This document shows positions 43,824 to 56,340 of a stretch of 64,000 bases of DNA, in pieces. Each line of letters starts with the position of its first letter. Positions within the stretch are counted from its first letter, which is position 1. The notes beneath the pieces are model-generated. The model did no database searches. It saw only the letters and a program-made list of their open reading frames with translations, and was not told the DNA's origin. The stretch is from Boswellia sacra (Eukaryota; Streptophyta; Magnoliopsida; Sapindales; Burseraceae). The DNA lies in the NCBI GenBank assembly GCA_013180625.2, contig SNVD02013683.1, forward strand, positions 372,001-436,000. The letters run 5' to 3'. The translations under genes were made by a program, and so were the position numbers.

Positions 43824-46800
43824 TTACAATCGGGCATTTAAGTGTAACGAGTCAGTAGCCTGTGCAGAAAGAGAATATTTTTTAACTCCTGCCCCTGCGA
43901 CAGTTGCACCTGCACTTGTAGCCTGAGAACATAGATAAGATAATGACTGCAGCCATGAAACTAATGGGGGCTTCCGTGTTACATCATCAGATTCGGCAAC
44001 CAGTGAATGTAACTCATTGAGAACCCAATTCTGGCGATCATTTGGCAACTTCACTATCAGCTGTGCCAACAACTTCATCAAGTTTGGTAGTACCTGGACA
44101 AGAAAGTAAATGCTAATTTTATGTTTTCAATTATCAGAGAGAGATGTGCAAGTCCTCTCCAAACATCATCTAATCTGCAGTTTCAAATCCCATCTGCAAT
44201 AGTTTAAGTAAAGAGCTCAAGCCACAGTTATCAGATAACCACTTGCCTGTATATCCACTAGAGAAATAAGCCGTAAGAGCAACTCCAGGATTTCCTTACA
44301 AGGGTCTGACTCTCCTTGCCAGTTCTTCCACATATCATCATTGTGTGCAAAAACTCCACGGCAAAGCCCATCGGCTTTTTCAACAAGACTGTAGATACAA
44401 TAAAATGTGGCTGGATTTCCAGCAGGAAGATGTCGGACCAAGGCCACAACTCCAGAAGCCATACCCTTAAAAGAAGTAATGCCGGGATATCCCTACATTC
44501 AAATAAAAAGGGAAGAAAATATCAGCACCTAAATCTTTGATGATAAAGCCTCTAATTTCCTAATTATTGTTTCCAGTTACTTTAGATACCACTAATGATC
44601 TCTGAATGTAATAGAAAGCAAGTTGCTCTTTCAACAACACTCTCTCATCCTGGTCAGAATCCTTCCCTGAAGATATAAATCCTGCAAAAACAGAATGCGG
44701 TGCACGAGCTGCTTTTTCATTTGGATGTTCCATATACCTAATTTAAAATGTAGTTAAGGAACCAAAATTTAAACACAGAAAAATTTATACAACATATATA
44801 AACCTTCCGAATAACCATAGTTTTTTATTACAGGATACAAGAACATTGTAGGAGCTACCATCCTTTTGAAAACAGAAGCAGTTACACGTTCAATACAAGT
44901 TGGAATAACCCGCAAGTAAAACAATATGCGAGCAGTTTGAACCTCATCCTTTGACCATAAGTATTCCATGGGGAAGTCTGCAAGACAACATCTTTAATAT
45001 TATCATAAGTATTCACTTTATTAGTAAAATTTTAAAAATAATAAAATAAAAACTATGGAGATAGCCAGCACTTAATAAATGTGTGAAGTATAACAAAGTA
45101 AATCAAAATGTTTGAGAAAATACCGGGACAATTTGTCAAATCAGCGTAAGAGGGCATGGATTCTACAAAAGAGACACAAGCAGACTCGTTCTCCTGAATA
45201 CTCACAACAACTCCCCGAATCGTGTCCATGTATTCTGGCAGACGCATACGCCTGAAATATTCTACACAGGAAAATGATATCAATATCTGCACTGATGTCT
45301 TCATCTGAGTGTCCTGGGATAATTTTGAATTTAGCCTGTACTTTGTAACAGCCAATGCAAAGACTACAACCATAAGGAAAGCAGATTCAGCAATTTTCTC
45401 CAAATTCCCAAGTAACTCATCCTCTCTCCCATGAAGCAATAAAGCCACCTGCCTGTGCCCCAAGTAGATATCTTGACAGTAATTCCAAATAAGATTCTCC
45501 ACTATACCCTTGTTTTCTTCATCCACTGAGACATACTGATTGCATAAAAGACCAGCTATGATACCTGCTTCCTTGAAAAGAACACTTTCTAGATGTTCTT
45601 TAACCTCGTTAAGCCTTAGTCCACCGGAACTATCATGTAAGCCCTCAAGAACCCTCGAATACAATTGCCGTAAGGGAAAGGTCTCAGTTAACAATGCTGA
45701 AGCAAGGCAGAGAAACAAAGGGCCACGGGGAGACACTGGACCGCTTCGAGCCAAGGCTAATGATAGACACTGTAACAAAAGACTGTTACTGAGATTGCTA
45801 CCTGAACTAGGAAATCCTCCAGCTTTTGAAATTAAATCTTGTGCTATAGATGCTATCTGATTTTCAGCAGAGATTCTCAGTCTGGAGGGCATTAAAAGTC
45901 CTTGACCGCTTGACACAGATCTACTAGACGCTCTAAGAGCCCCAGCTGCAGCCATGAGAAGGACAAATGGAATATAGTTTGCCCTTGGATTATCTAAAAT
46001 CTCTTGGGCAATAACTTCAATTTTCTTTGCATAATTTGATTTGATAAAACCGGATACAACCCATTCAATCAAATGTAATATCATTAACCCATGAGAAACA
46101 CTGGCATGAGGCCCATTCTCCTTTCCCCAAATCCCAAAAAAAGATTTCAAAATTCTAACAAAATGAACATCCACAGAAGAAGATAGAGCATACCCTATCC
46201 CAGCCAGCACATCAGGAATAATTCCTTCAAATGAGCAAATCAACTGGTAATCTTCTTCCAATAGTGCACAAAGTAACTCCAGGCAAACCAATTTTGATTT
46301 TTCAGGCACAGAAGGTGCAAAGGAAAAGGCCCCCAGAAGTAGTAGACATTCAGCATAAATGAAAGGGCTCCTCTTACCAAATTCACTAGAAAAGAAGTTG
46401 GGGAGAACCTTCATGGCCAAATCAATGAGTACTAATGAGGGTTTGAAGGATTTCCGGATCCAGATATAAAGCAGCCTCAACAAGAGAGGATATGATTCAG
46501 AAGGCAAATCAAGGTTTTGAGAGGAGAGAATGGATAGGAGAAGCTTTGCCTGCGGTTCAGCAACATGAAGGGTGGCTTGAGAGTTGAGTAAGGCTTTCAA
46601 AGATTGAAGGTGGTGGGGTTGGAATCTTTGGCTTTGTAAGCACTCTCTGAGGTCACTCCATGCTTGAATAATGGCTCGGGCAGATGATGACGATGATGAT
46701 GAAGGCAAAGAGGAAGAAATTCTGGAGATGGTGTTGCTACTACTTCCACTGATGTTTCGCAGCCATTCTTCAAGGAAAAGGGTATTAGGTTGCCTTGCCA

Positions 46801-46831
46801 TATTACTATTACCAACTGCAATTCCAGTCAT
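43824..46831 (-). CDS. Helical protein of unknown function (resembles Arabidopsis AT1G73970), five exons
   Basis: Exons on the minus strand: 46831-45124, 44977-44839, 44737-44590, 44492-44247, 44093-43824. All are in phase, giving 836 residues from the first ATG. A second ATG ten codons on (MARQPNTLFLEEWLRN) may be the true start. Intron 4 begins GCAAGT, a GC-AG intron. The protein is Leu/Ser-rich and almost entirely helical in character (SYPLLLRLLYIWIRKSF, LVCLELLCALLEEDYQ). This suggests ARM/HEAT-like repeats. The Ser-rich N-terminus is low complexity. No catalytic motif, signal peptide or certain membrane span is visible. I recall a similar conserved single-copy plant protein, called obscurin-like in Arabidopsis, whose role is not established. 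Confidence 0.8.
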
Positions 46832-47524
46832 AAACTTAATTCAGAAAAGCAATCTTATCTAACATCCATTACTTTCTATCCATCCATACTATGTATATAC
46901 AACAATGGCTTCACCGGCTTGGCATAACAAAAACCTTTCGACCACAACACCAATTGCATAATAAGATTTTTTCAGCTCTTTATCACAACACCAACGATAT
47001 TGAATTTCACGATATGACACCTAAAATGCCAGAACTAATACACAACATATAAAAGCCTTTCCCCAAAGCAAAAAGAAAACAAGAAAAAAAAAAACAAAAT
47101 TCACCACTAAAGCATTTAGTTTTCCCCGCATAAGTTGCAAGTTCTACGTCGTCAAATTCCAGTCGGCTCATAAACGAGCATCTTAAGCATTTACTGGCAT
47201 ACAAATCTCAAAACTAACAACAAATGAAGTACCCACCACAGTCTTCCACAAGTTATAAAATTTTTAAGAGAAATTCGATTAAGTGAACTTCACAAATGCT
47301 TGTTCAGTTACCTGGTGGCTTCTTGGTTGTTTGTCAAGGACATGGAGGTGGAAGCTAACCGGCTCAATAGCCGCAGCTAGACTTCTTTTTGCCAGCGATA
47401 GAGAGTATTGTAAAACCGCCAAGCTAGAAACGACGACGTTGTCATCTGTCCTAGGCACAAAACCGAAGAATGCTCGACAGCATTATTTTATTTATTTATT
47501 ATTTTTTTTTGGTAATTTTTGCAA
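46832..47524. other. Upstream region of the AT1G73970-like gene
   Basis: Probable promoter and leader of the minus-strand gene. No other gene supported. Confidence 0.5.
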
Positions 47525-48528
47525 GGGATACTTCCCCAAATAATCCTAAGGTTTGATATACTTACATAAATGACCCTATCTTTTTGAAAATAAGCACTTG
47601 TAACCATGACGTTATTTGATGGAAAATATTAAAATGACTTTAATGCCGCTTAATTAACAATTTGAAAATTAGAGAGTCAAGGGTGATTTGAACCCAGTAC
47701 GCTTATATGAACAAATGAAGCCATAGCCACCAAACCAACTCCTTATTAGCTTTTGATACATACAATTTTTTTAATTTATTATATTAACTTTACTAAAAAA
47801 AGGGAAAAAAACCTCTCCTTTCCCCCTTCCTCTCCGCCCTCTACCTCACTCATATCCATTCACCTCTACAATTCTTCTCTTTCTAGATTCGAAGCCGCAC
47901 CTCCGAGGCCAAACATGTGTCTGGAAGGCTTTGCTTGTTCAAATCCCAGACAAGATTGCAAGTGCCAAAAGAAATTGAATCGAATGGGGATTTTCAAAAA
48001 AATTGGATTTAGATGAGGATTTTGAAATATTGTTGTGATGTGTGTTGAAATGGTGGATTAAATCCAAAAATTGTGGAGAAAATTATGGGTTCGATGGTGG
48101 TGGCGGCGACGAAGGTATGACGAGGGTAATCATGGAGGGGTGGAGGTGTGATGATGATGGAGGTGTGGAGGTGCACAATGGTGGCGATAAGGGAGGTCTG
48201 TAGGTGTGGCGATGGAGGGCTGGAGGGGTGGAGGTGTGATTTTGGGCGTGTGGTGGTGGTTGGTGGCAAGGTTATTTAGGGTTGTAATTGTGGTTTAGGG
48301 TTTGTTTTTGGGGTGATTAGAGATTTGTTTTTTAAATTAAATTTGAATATTTAATTATAAAATTTTATAATTCTTATTATTAAAATTTTATTCATTCATT
48401 ACCAATTTACCCCTAAAATATATAAACGTTGAAGACTGCGTCTCACCCCAGCGTCATAAGTGCCTATTTCCAATAAGGCAGTGATTGTGTCTTAGACCAT
48501 ACCTCAGGGTCATTCGTGAAATTATCCC
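47525..48528. mobile_element. Non-autonomous TIR element
   Basis: The left end GGGATACTTCCCCAAATAAT, then CCTAAGGT, is matched by the inverted right end GGGATAATTTCACGAATGAC, then CCTGAGGT. CATAAATGACCCT and AAGCACTTGTAAC recur on both sides in inverted order (inverted right: AGGCACTTATGACG). The interior is GGTGG-type low complexity. Same family as 24430-25534. No clean target-site duplication found. Confidence 0.6.
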
Positions 48529-48708
48529 TTTTTTGCAGCCCCAACTTGCGGTGAACTTCACGTAACATTAATGTTTCAAAAACTCTCACATAAAAAGAAA
48601 TATGGACTCAAATGTGTAATTTATATGAAATAATTATCTTTTGCACAAAATTAAATATAAAAATGTAATTATTAATATAAAAAATCTAATGGTTGAGATT
48701 ATTAACAA

Positions 48709-49817
48709 TATAAGGGCAATATACGTTGACAAATTATGAACTTTAATGTATGTTTTGTTTATTGTGTTAAGTCTATTTTCAAGAGCTCTTATGCTAAGAG
48801 TATTTGGTTCTCTTTTGTGCCCACATGAGCCTTTGGTGTGGGAACACTTCAATGTGCAAATTGGCAAAGTCTCAGCCAACCATTTGTGTTCTTATCTCAT
48901 TATATGGATATGTTTGCTGGTATATATATCACTCTTTATGGACGATTTTCTTCAAGCTCTCTAGACCTAAAAGCTAAAAAATATTGAGAAAGTCTTCTTT
49001 GGCCAAATATTTGTTCATTATCTTCATTATTCTTCATTATTCATTGAAAAGTTTAAGGGATTCAAGTTTATTCTACAAGAGAGGGATTTTCTTATGTTCA
49101 AAGCTCAAAGGAAGTTTGTGCTTCAGTTGAGGGGGAGTCTTCGCATCACTGTTAGGGGAAGCCTAACCATTTCCTGCTAAGTAGGAGACTTAGCTAAGCA
49201 AGTTCCAAGTCACTACAAGAAGATTTCATCAACTTCATCAAATTAGAAAGGGAGTTTCTATTTGTTTATGTTTGTAAGCTTGATTGTAATCGAATTTGTG
49301 ATTGATTTAGCGGATTTACCCTAGCTTAAAAAGTGCCCTAATGGATGTGTCCAAAAACAGGTTCACAAATACCATCAAGATCTACTGGAGGGGCAGCAAT
49401 GAAAGCAATAATAAATACAGAAGTTGTGATCAATAAGGTAGGGATCATCAAAACACCAAACCATCCAATGTAAAGACGGTTTTTAGTGCTGGTTATCTAG
49501 TTACAGAAGTGACCCCATAGGCACTCGCTTTCGCATCTCTCTAAAATTACAGTCATAGTAAAATCTTGGTTTATTTAATCATCAGGGACTCCCAAGCACA
49601 CAAATTCTCTAGAAATAGATAATTTGGGGCTTATTATTCAACAGTATAACATGACTTATATATCCGTCTCAACCAATAGCACAATCCATAGATTGATATT
49701 TATGGTGGCTAAGAGGGATCTTAGTTGAACCATGTAATTTGTGTGTCTAGCTCTATTTGAGTTCTTGTTTTATAATTTTTTGTTGTTCTTAATCTAGTGG
49801 CTTCTTGTTCTTAATCA
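48709..49817 (+). repeat. 5' LTR of the old element, split by plastid DNA
   Basis: Matches 63772-64000 over its first 230 bp (shared GCTAAGAGTATTTRG, GAGCCTTTGGTGTGGGAACA, CAACCATTTGTGT). The right end is uncertain. A degenerate primer-binding site TTGTATCAAC follows near 49825. Confidence 0.65.
49351..49715 (-). other. psbA: Nuclear insertion of plastid DNA (NUPT): psbA start and promoter
   Basis: On the minus strand the first ~67 codons of psbA (D1 protein of photosystem II) run from ATG 49556 to about 49351. Near-complete plastid identity is seen, for example AACCGTCTTTACATTGGATG. A TGG codon is changed to TAG near 49490, so the copy cannot be translated. Upstream lies the plastid psbA promoter: -35 TTGAGA (49672-49667; plastid TTGACA), a TATATA element, and -10 TATACT (49648-49643), 18 bp apart. 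The flanks are LTR sequence on both sides. Confidence 0.93.
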
Positions 49818-50084
49818 ACCTTAATTGTATCAACTTGGTAATTCATAAAAATAGGACCTATATTAACTTTCACTTGTTATAAGAGTGAGCATTGATAAGT
49901 TGTTTCAATTTGATATGTGTTCACTTATGTTTTACTAGCTTGCTGGATGTTTATACTTGTTACGTATTTTAGACTTGCTGAGTAGTTTTTGCTTACTATA
50001 CCTTTTTTTTTTGGCTGGTTCTTTATACTTACTAGACTTACTAGGTTTTTTTTTTCCTTGCTTATTTATGTTTATTCTTGTTGG
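49818..50084 (+). other. Leader of the old element
   Basis: AT-rich sequence between the LTR and the MITE. No coding content. Confidence 0.4.
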
Positions 50085-51099
50085 AGGGGTGGCATTTGTT
50101 AGGTCGGGTTTATACCCGACCGCATATACCCGACTCAGGTTCAAGTAATGAAAAATCTACTTGATATCGGGTAGAAAACATGTTGGATCTGGTGCTACCC
50201 AAACCTACTCGGGACGGGTTGGGTCTCATCGGGTAAGATCAGGTTGTGCTTTAGCCTAATAAAGCCATTTGAACTCAAATTATAATTTTACTTATTTTTT
50301 AATTAAAATTTTACAAATATTTAGGTATTATTATATCTCTAAAAGCCTAAAATCAATTATTTTTGGGAATCTTTTTTATTATTTGTAGTTATATTGCTAA
50401 TTAGAATGACAAATTAACAACAAAAAGGATAAAAATAAATTCATATAAATGTACATAAGTTTCTAATCGGAATTTCAAAAACCCAATAATTTAAAATGAG
50501 ATAAAACTAAAAGCATAATCTTGTTCTTGCGGTTGAAGAGCAACAAAAAGGAAAAAAAAAAGATCCATGAGAATGGAGTAGAGTTAAGTAGTTAACAATA
50601 GAGAGGGGAAAAAAAGAAAAAGAAATAAGTAAGAAGCTAAAAAATTGCCATAAGAAAGGTGGTGAGGTGAGAGAGAGTTTATAAAATTGAAATGTGATAT
50701 TTGATGGTGAGAGAAAGAGGATAGATTGATGAGAAAGGTGGTGAGGAAAGTGGTCCAACCGCTAACTAAGAGAGAGGGGAGAATAAGGATTGAATGAAAG
50801 TGGGGCTGAGGTTAAGAGAAAAGTTAGATTTATACTCTTGTTTTGTGTGTTAAGGTCTATAAATTTAACATATGCCTAACAAATAAGGTGATGACACATG
50901 TATATAATGATGTTTTAAAACAAAAGATCGGGTTCTAGTCTGGTTCGGGTTTTGTACAAAATAACTAATCAATACCTAATATTTGTTAGGTTTTAGTACC
51001 CGAAATCAGGTTTTTTTATTGAATTACCCAACTAAACCCGATTCAGCTCGGGTAAACCCGATCGGGTCTGATCGGGTCAAGTAAAAGTGCCTACCCTTA
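50085..51099. mobile_element. hAT-like MITE with CGGGT-rich ends
   Basis: The left end AGGGGTGGCATTTGTTAGG and the inverted right end TAAGGGTAGGCACTTTTAC, each followed by GGGTTTATACCCGA/ACCCGATCGGGT-type palindromic blocks, form imperfect TIRs. The flanks CTTGTTGG (50077-50084) and CTTTTTGG (51100-51107) match at 7 of 8 bases, the hAT duplication length. It lies in the leader of the old Copia element. Confidence 0.65.
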
Positions 51100-51169
51100 C
51101 TTTTTGGGTGTTTATCTATTTTTAGTATGGGTTATTCGTGTTGAATAGATTTATTTCGTGAAGGTGGGT

Positions 51170-54100
51170 CTATCCATAGACCTCCAATGCTAGATGATTC
51201 AAATTATCTTTATTGGAAAAATTGCATGAGAGCTTTTTTGAAATATATGGATGAACGTATATGGATATCTATTGTTAATGGTTGGTCTCCTCCAGTTGTG
51301 ATTGTTGATAGTGAATAAAGTCCTAAAGAAGTTGATAAATGGAAGCCTGAGGAACTAGAAAAAGCTAATTGGAATTCAAGAGCTTTACATGCCATTTTTA
51401 ATATTATATCTTATAATAAGATGAAAATAATTGCTAACTGTGAAATTGCTAAGGAAGCTTGGGGTAAGCTTCAAAACCAAAAATAAAGGACATATGCTGT
51501 GAACAAATCTAGGCATCTCACTATTAACTTTGAAAATCTCACAATGCATGATGATATGTCTATTTCTTATTTTTATGCTAGAGTTTGTAATATTTCTTAT
51601 TAATGTTTTGCTTTAGGCGAAGTTTACTCTAATGCTAAACTTCTTAGAAAAGTGCTCAGGTCACTGCCTAAAAGATTCAAAGGAAATATGACTTCCATTG
51701 AAGAACGCAAAGATGTTGAAACTCTTGATTTGGATGAGCTCATTGGTTCACTTTAAACATATGAAGTAAATCTGAGACGATGGAACAAAGACAAGTCAGC
51801 TACTGGAGTTGCTATAAAGCACACACAAAGTCCACAAAAATTTCCAAACAAAGATTTTGAGAATCTTGATGAGGAGAAAATAGCCTTGTTATCCAAAAAC
51901 TATGCTAATTTTCTCAAGAAGAAAATGAAAAATGGAAAATCTAGTGGGAGAAACAACTCTGGATCTCAAAAGACTTTATCAAATCAGTCTCATTCATCTA
52001 CCTTTTCACGAAAAGCTTTAAAATAAAAGGAAAAGAAAAACAAGGGTACTAAGTGTAAAGAGTGTGAGGGCTTTGGTCATATAGAAGCTAAATGTGTCAA
52101 TACACTCAAGAAAAATGGACGTGCTATGGCTACAACATGAAGTAACAGTAATGAAAAAAAAATCATAGTGAATAAGATGAGGCTTAATCTTAAGCATCTT
52201 TTAATCAAACTTCTAAAAGTAATAGATATTGTAAATCAGATTCTGAAATGGATGATCAGCAAAGAGCCTATAACCAAATGCTCAATCGGTGGGTTCAAAT
52301 GGCTCAAAAAGTTAAGTTGGTTAAATCCTAAAACAATCAACTTTGGCTAACAAAGTGGGAGCACCCAATCGAGATCTTGAAGCACTCGATCTTATTAATA
52401 AGCAATCTACATTTAATCATACGATAAAAGAATTGAGTGAGGCTAAAGCAACAATTAAGAAATTGTCACTTAGATCACTCAAGCTTGACAAAATTCTTAA
52501 CATTGGAAGACCTCATGGAGACAAATTAGGCCTTGGTTATTCAAGCAATGTTGACATACCAAGTTCTTCAGTAATAACTTTTGTGAAGGCAACTAATGCA
52601 ATAGTTGAAACTAGCAACATTCCTTCAAGACAGGTGACAAAATTTATTCCAATTTGTCATTTTTGTGCTAAAAATGGTCATATTTGTCCTAGATGTTTTA
52701 AATTGGAATTCTATTTGTCTAAATTCATTTAGAGCGGTAAGGAAGTTAAAATGAGAAATACAAATAACTGAAAAGAAGAATTTGGAAACCTAAGAGAGAA
52801 ATGTCTTTTTTTGTTGCATACACTTTATTATTGGCTACTAATCATGATCAATGGTATTTTGGTAGTGGATGCTCTAAACACTTGACTACGAATTAATCTT
52901 ATTTGTCAAATTTTGAAATTATCTCTAAAGATTTTGCTACTTTTGGAGATGGTAACAAAGGAAAAATATGTGGGAAAAGCATACTAATTATGTAGGATCT
53001 ACCATCTTTAAAGAATGTACTTTATATTAAAGGTTGGAAGGCAAATTTGATCCGCATAAGTAAGATGTGTGATGATAATCATATTCTGCAATTTTCAAAA
53101 GATCAATGTCACATGGTTAAGCAACAAGGGAAGTGTATTTTGACTAGGTAGCACTCTAGTAACAATCATTATCTATTGATTAACAATCTTATTTGTCAAA
53201 GTTCTGTTATAAATAGCACTAAATTGTGGCATCACAAATTGGGACATCTTACCAACAAGATTTGCACTATTTGCCTAAGCATAAGATTGTCTGAGGGATT
53301 CCTAAAATATAGCTGGAACAAGGCAAGTGTAATGAGGGAAAAAAGTCAAAAGTTCACATCATGTTGATCAACACTTAACTATCTCATATATACTTGAATT
53401 ATTACATATGAATTTGATGGGTCTAATGCAAATTGAAAGTATAGGTAGGAAAAGGCATGTTTTTATTTATGTGGATGACTTCTCAAGATTTTCTTTGTGA
53501 AAATCATATACTCTTCATGCTTTCAAAAACTAGTGCATTAAGTTACAAATGGAGAAAAATTACAGGATCAATAAGATATTTGTGGACTTGAGTGATCATT
53601 AGAAAGAATTCGAGAATTCATGCTACACTCAGTTTTGTACTAAACAAAGAATAAATCTTTAGTTTTCAACGCCAAAAAATCGATAATAAGATGGAGTTAT
53701 GGAATATAAGAACATATTACAAGAAATGACTAGAACCATGATCAATGCAAAAGGTCTATCCAAAAAAAAAATTGGGTGGAAGCAATCAACACTTCTTGTT
53801 ATATGTGGAATAGAGCTTATTTGAGACCAGGTACAAGACAAATATCATATGAGACATGGAAAGGTAAGAAGCCAAATCTCTCTCATTTTCATACTTTTGG
53901 ATGCAAATGCTGTGTGTTGAATGATAGACAAAATCATGGTAAATTTGATGCCAAGATTGATGAATGTTTCTTTCTTGGTTATTCATTTGATAATAAGGCC
54001 TATAGAATTTATAATGAGCGAACTAAACTCGTTACAGAATCTCTAAATGTTGTGTTTTGTGATAATGAAGTTACTGCAGATGAATTCAAAGAAGATGACG

Positions 54101-54229
54101 ATGTAGGTAGCTCTATTCCCATACACTTTCCGTAGTTAGAACATCAAAGTAAAAAATTACTAAACCAAAAACTGCAGAACAGCAACTAATATGCACTGAG
54201 CCTAAAACACATGAGTCACTAAAGGCAAG
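51170..54229 (+). pseudogene. Gag-pol of the old element, left part (decayed)
   Basis: Gag begins near 51170 and contains YLYWKNCMRAFLKYMDERIW, interrupted by stops near 51318, 51484, 51601 and 51755. A CCHC knuckle CKECEGFGHIEAKC lies near 52056-52097. The Pol N-terminus with FCAKNGHICPRCFKLE follows (52343-52732). Then come a protease remnant in which the Asp of DSG is read as Gly (GSGCSKH, near 52860), the LWHHKLGHL integrase zinc domain (53222) and the integrase tail (53776-54135). Many stops and small indels lie between. The frame is cut at 54234 by the nested element and resumes at 60022. Confidence 0.8.
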
Positions 54230-54597
54230 AAAAGTGTTGACCCAGGTATGACAACCCAAGAGGGGGGGTGAATTGGGTTTTATTTATCAAAACGAATTTA
54301 TAAAACTTTTCTTGAAAGATAAAAATTATTTCACTTTTTCTTTTGAGAATAGAAGTGAAGAAGATGAAAATAGAAGTTATCTAAGATGCAATCAAGAGAA
54401 TAGCAATAATAAATAATCTCAAGTGCAAGTAAATGTAAAGAGTATAGGGATAGAGAGAGTGCAAACTCAATTTACGTGGTTCGGCAAACCTTGCCTACGT
54501 CCACGGGCTCCTAGCTCCTCCACAAGCTAGGCTTTCCACTAAGTTGTAGAATACTTTACAACTTGCTTGATGAACAACTTCACCAAGACTTTTTTTC

Positions 54598-54835
54598 CAA
54601 CTCTTGATAACACCACACCAAGAGTTCTTCTTGATGAACAACCTCACCAAGGCAACTTCCTTCAACTCTTGATAACACCACACCAAGAGTTCTTCTTGAT
54701 GAACAACCTCACCAAGGCAACTTCCTTCAACCCTTGATAACACCACACCAATAGTTCTTCTTGATGAACAACCTCACCAAGGCAACTTCCTTCAACTCTT
54801 GATAACACACAACAAGAGTTCTCTCAAGGATAACT
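54598..54835. repeat. 65-bp tandem repeat in the left LTR
   Basis: CAACYCTTGATAACACCACA starts at 54598, 54663, 54728 and 54793, each followed by a GAACAACCTCACCAAGGCAA block, with constant 65-bp spacing. The last copy is partial. Confidence 0.92.
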
Positions 54836-55124
54836 ATTATCCTTTACAATAATATCTCACTCTCACCACAATACAAGAACAAAGATAATTTTTACAACAA
54901 AAGTATAACTCTCTTCAAAGAGTAGATAAATAATATAAAAGCTCTCTAGACTTGATATTTCTCTTGCTTTTTGCTTGATAAAATGCTTCTCTTGCCTTGT
55001 TGAATGCATGGGAGAAGGCTCCTTTTATAGGCAAATGAGATGAACTTAATCAAGTGAAGACACCATCTCCAAATTTTCTGCCCCACCATAAAAACCGTAA
55101 TCTTGTCTGCCATTTTTGTCAATG

Positions 55125-55800
55125 TTCTGTTTGAAATTTGAAAATCTGTAAAACATAAAATATCTGCACATTTGAATAAGCTTTCCAACGCATCAAGAAT
55201 CAAGTCATTTGGATATCTGTAGCTCAAGATATGGCCAAAACACCATTCAGTGCTCATGTGACTTGATTTTTCCTCCATGTGTCAGTCCACCGACTTGAAT
55301 GATAATTCTGTCAGTCTTCCGTTTGAAATTTGAATTTCTTCAAAACATAAAATCTTCATATTCGAATAAGCTTTCCAAAACATTAAGATTCAAAGAATTT
55401 GGATATCTCTATCTTAAGATATGGCCAAAAAACCATTCGGTGATCATGTGAGTTGATTTTTCTTCTCTGTGTCAGTCCACCGAATTGCATGTCAATTATG
55501 TCGGCCTTCCATTTGAAATTTGAATTTCTTCAAAACATATGAAATGTGCCCATTAAGTCATCTTTCTAATGCCACAAGAACCAAGTCATTTTGATTTTTC
55601 TAGCTCAAGATATGTCCAAAAGAGTATTCAGTACTCATGTCAGCTGCTTCCATTTGTCTTTCAACTTGCATGATGATTTGGACGATTTACACTTAAAATT
55701 TGAATTTCTTTAAAACATATGAAATGTTATAAATTGAGTAAGCTTTCCAAAGGCTCAAGAATCACATCATTTGGATATTTGTAGAGAAATATATGACCAA
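55125..55800. repeat. ~188-bp diverged tandem repeat in the left LTR
   Basis: The motif TTTGAAATTTGAATTTCTTC, then AAAACATA, AAGCTTTCCAA and AAGATATGGCC, recurs near 55130, 55320, 55508 and 55695. Counterparts are at about 59110-59790 in the other LTR. Confidence 0.8.
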
Positions 55801-56036
55801 TTGATTAAACATTGCTCATGTGTCACATTCCTTGAATCAAACCTTGTTCTTAAACTTTGGTGTCTTTAACATGTAGTCTTCTCCTTAGCTTCAACACTTC
55901 ATTTTAATAAGCCTCTTCTTGATTTTACAATTATTTCAATGATATTACTCTTGCACATAAATAAACATGTTAGTAAATCACAATAATCAATGTGTATTGT
56001 TATCATCAAAATTATCATGTAGCCTTAGGGCTAACA

Positions 56037-56050
56037 ATCTCTCCCTTTTT
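56037..56050 (-). promoter_or_regulatory. Polypurine tract(s) of the nested element
   Basis: The minus strand AAAAAGGGAGAGAT abuts the LTR. Further purine tracts (AAAAGGGGGAGAAAT, AGGGGGAG) lie at 56163-56245, the multiple-PPT arrangement seen in Sireviruses. Confidence 0.8.
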
Positions 56051-56340
56051 GATGATGACAAACCATTGATTGCTTTAAAATATAATCTAAAATCAAGAAT
56101 GAAAATAAAATCAATAATAAACTAAAAGATGGCACTTGTTATGAATATAAGCAATCCAACTATTTCTCCCCCTTTTGTTATCATCAAAAAGATGTAATCA
56201 AATTAACTACTCCCCCTAAATATATGCTCCCCCTTAACATATGCTACCATTCAAAGATAATCATATAAAAGCAAAATTAAGACATATCCAACATGCCTAA
56301 TTCTCTTCTAATTATGCAAAATCTATCTTGACTATGGGGT

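Larger units (their letters stand above)
54235..56036 (-). repeat. 3' LTR of the nested element (1802 bp)
   Basis: Contains TTTACGTGGTTCGG with CCTACGTCCACGG (54472-54505), three full copies of a 65-bp repeat and about four copies of a ~188-bp repeat. Confidence 0.9.

Noticed and set aside
44804..44839. Longer exon 2 in the AT1G73970-like gene (through ...YSEG)
   Set aside because: Ending the exon at 44839 joins ...APTMFL directly to YMEHPNE in phase, while the longer exon breaks the next frame.
43824..46831. Assignment as AP-5 complex subunit beta
   Set aside because: Considered because of the helical Leu-rich character, but the N-terminus and length do not fit what I recall of that family. 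The AT1G73970-like assignment fits better.
49935..50148. Hydrophobic plus-strand and basic minus-strand ORFs
   Set aside because: Poly-T/AT-rich leader of a retroelement running into a MITE. No conserved motif.
54495..54746. Minus-strand ORF of 83 codons with repeated HQEELLVWCYQ-like units
   Set aside because: It is only the translation of the 65-bp LTR tandem repeat. 65 is not a multiple of 3, so the apparent peptide repeats come from shifted frames.
55084..55800. CRISPR-like array
   Set aside because: The ~188-bp units are contiguous diverged tandem repeats without spacers, in a plant LTR.
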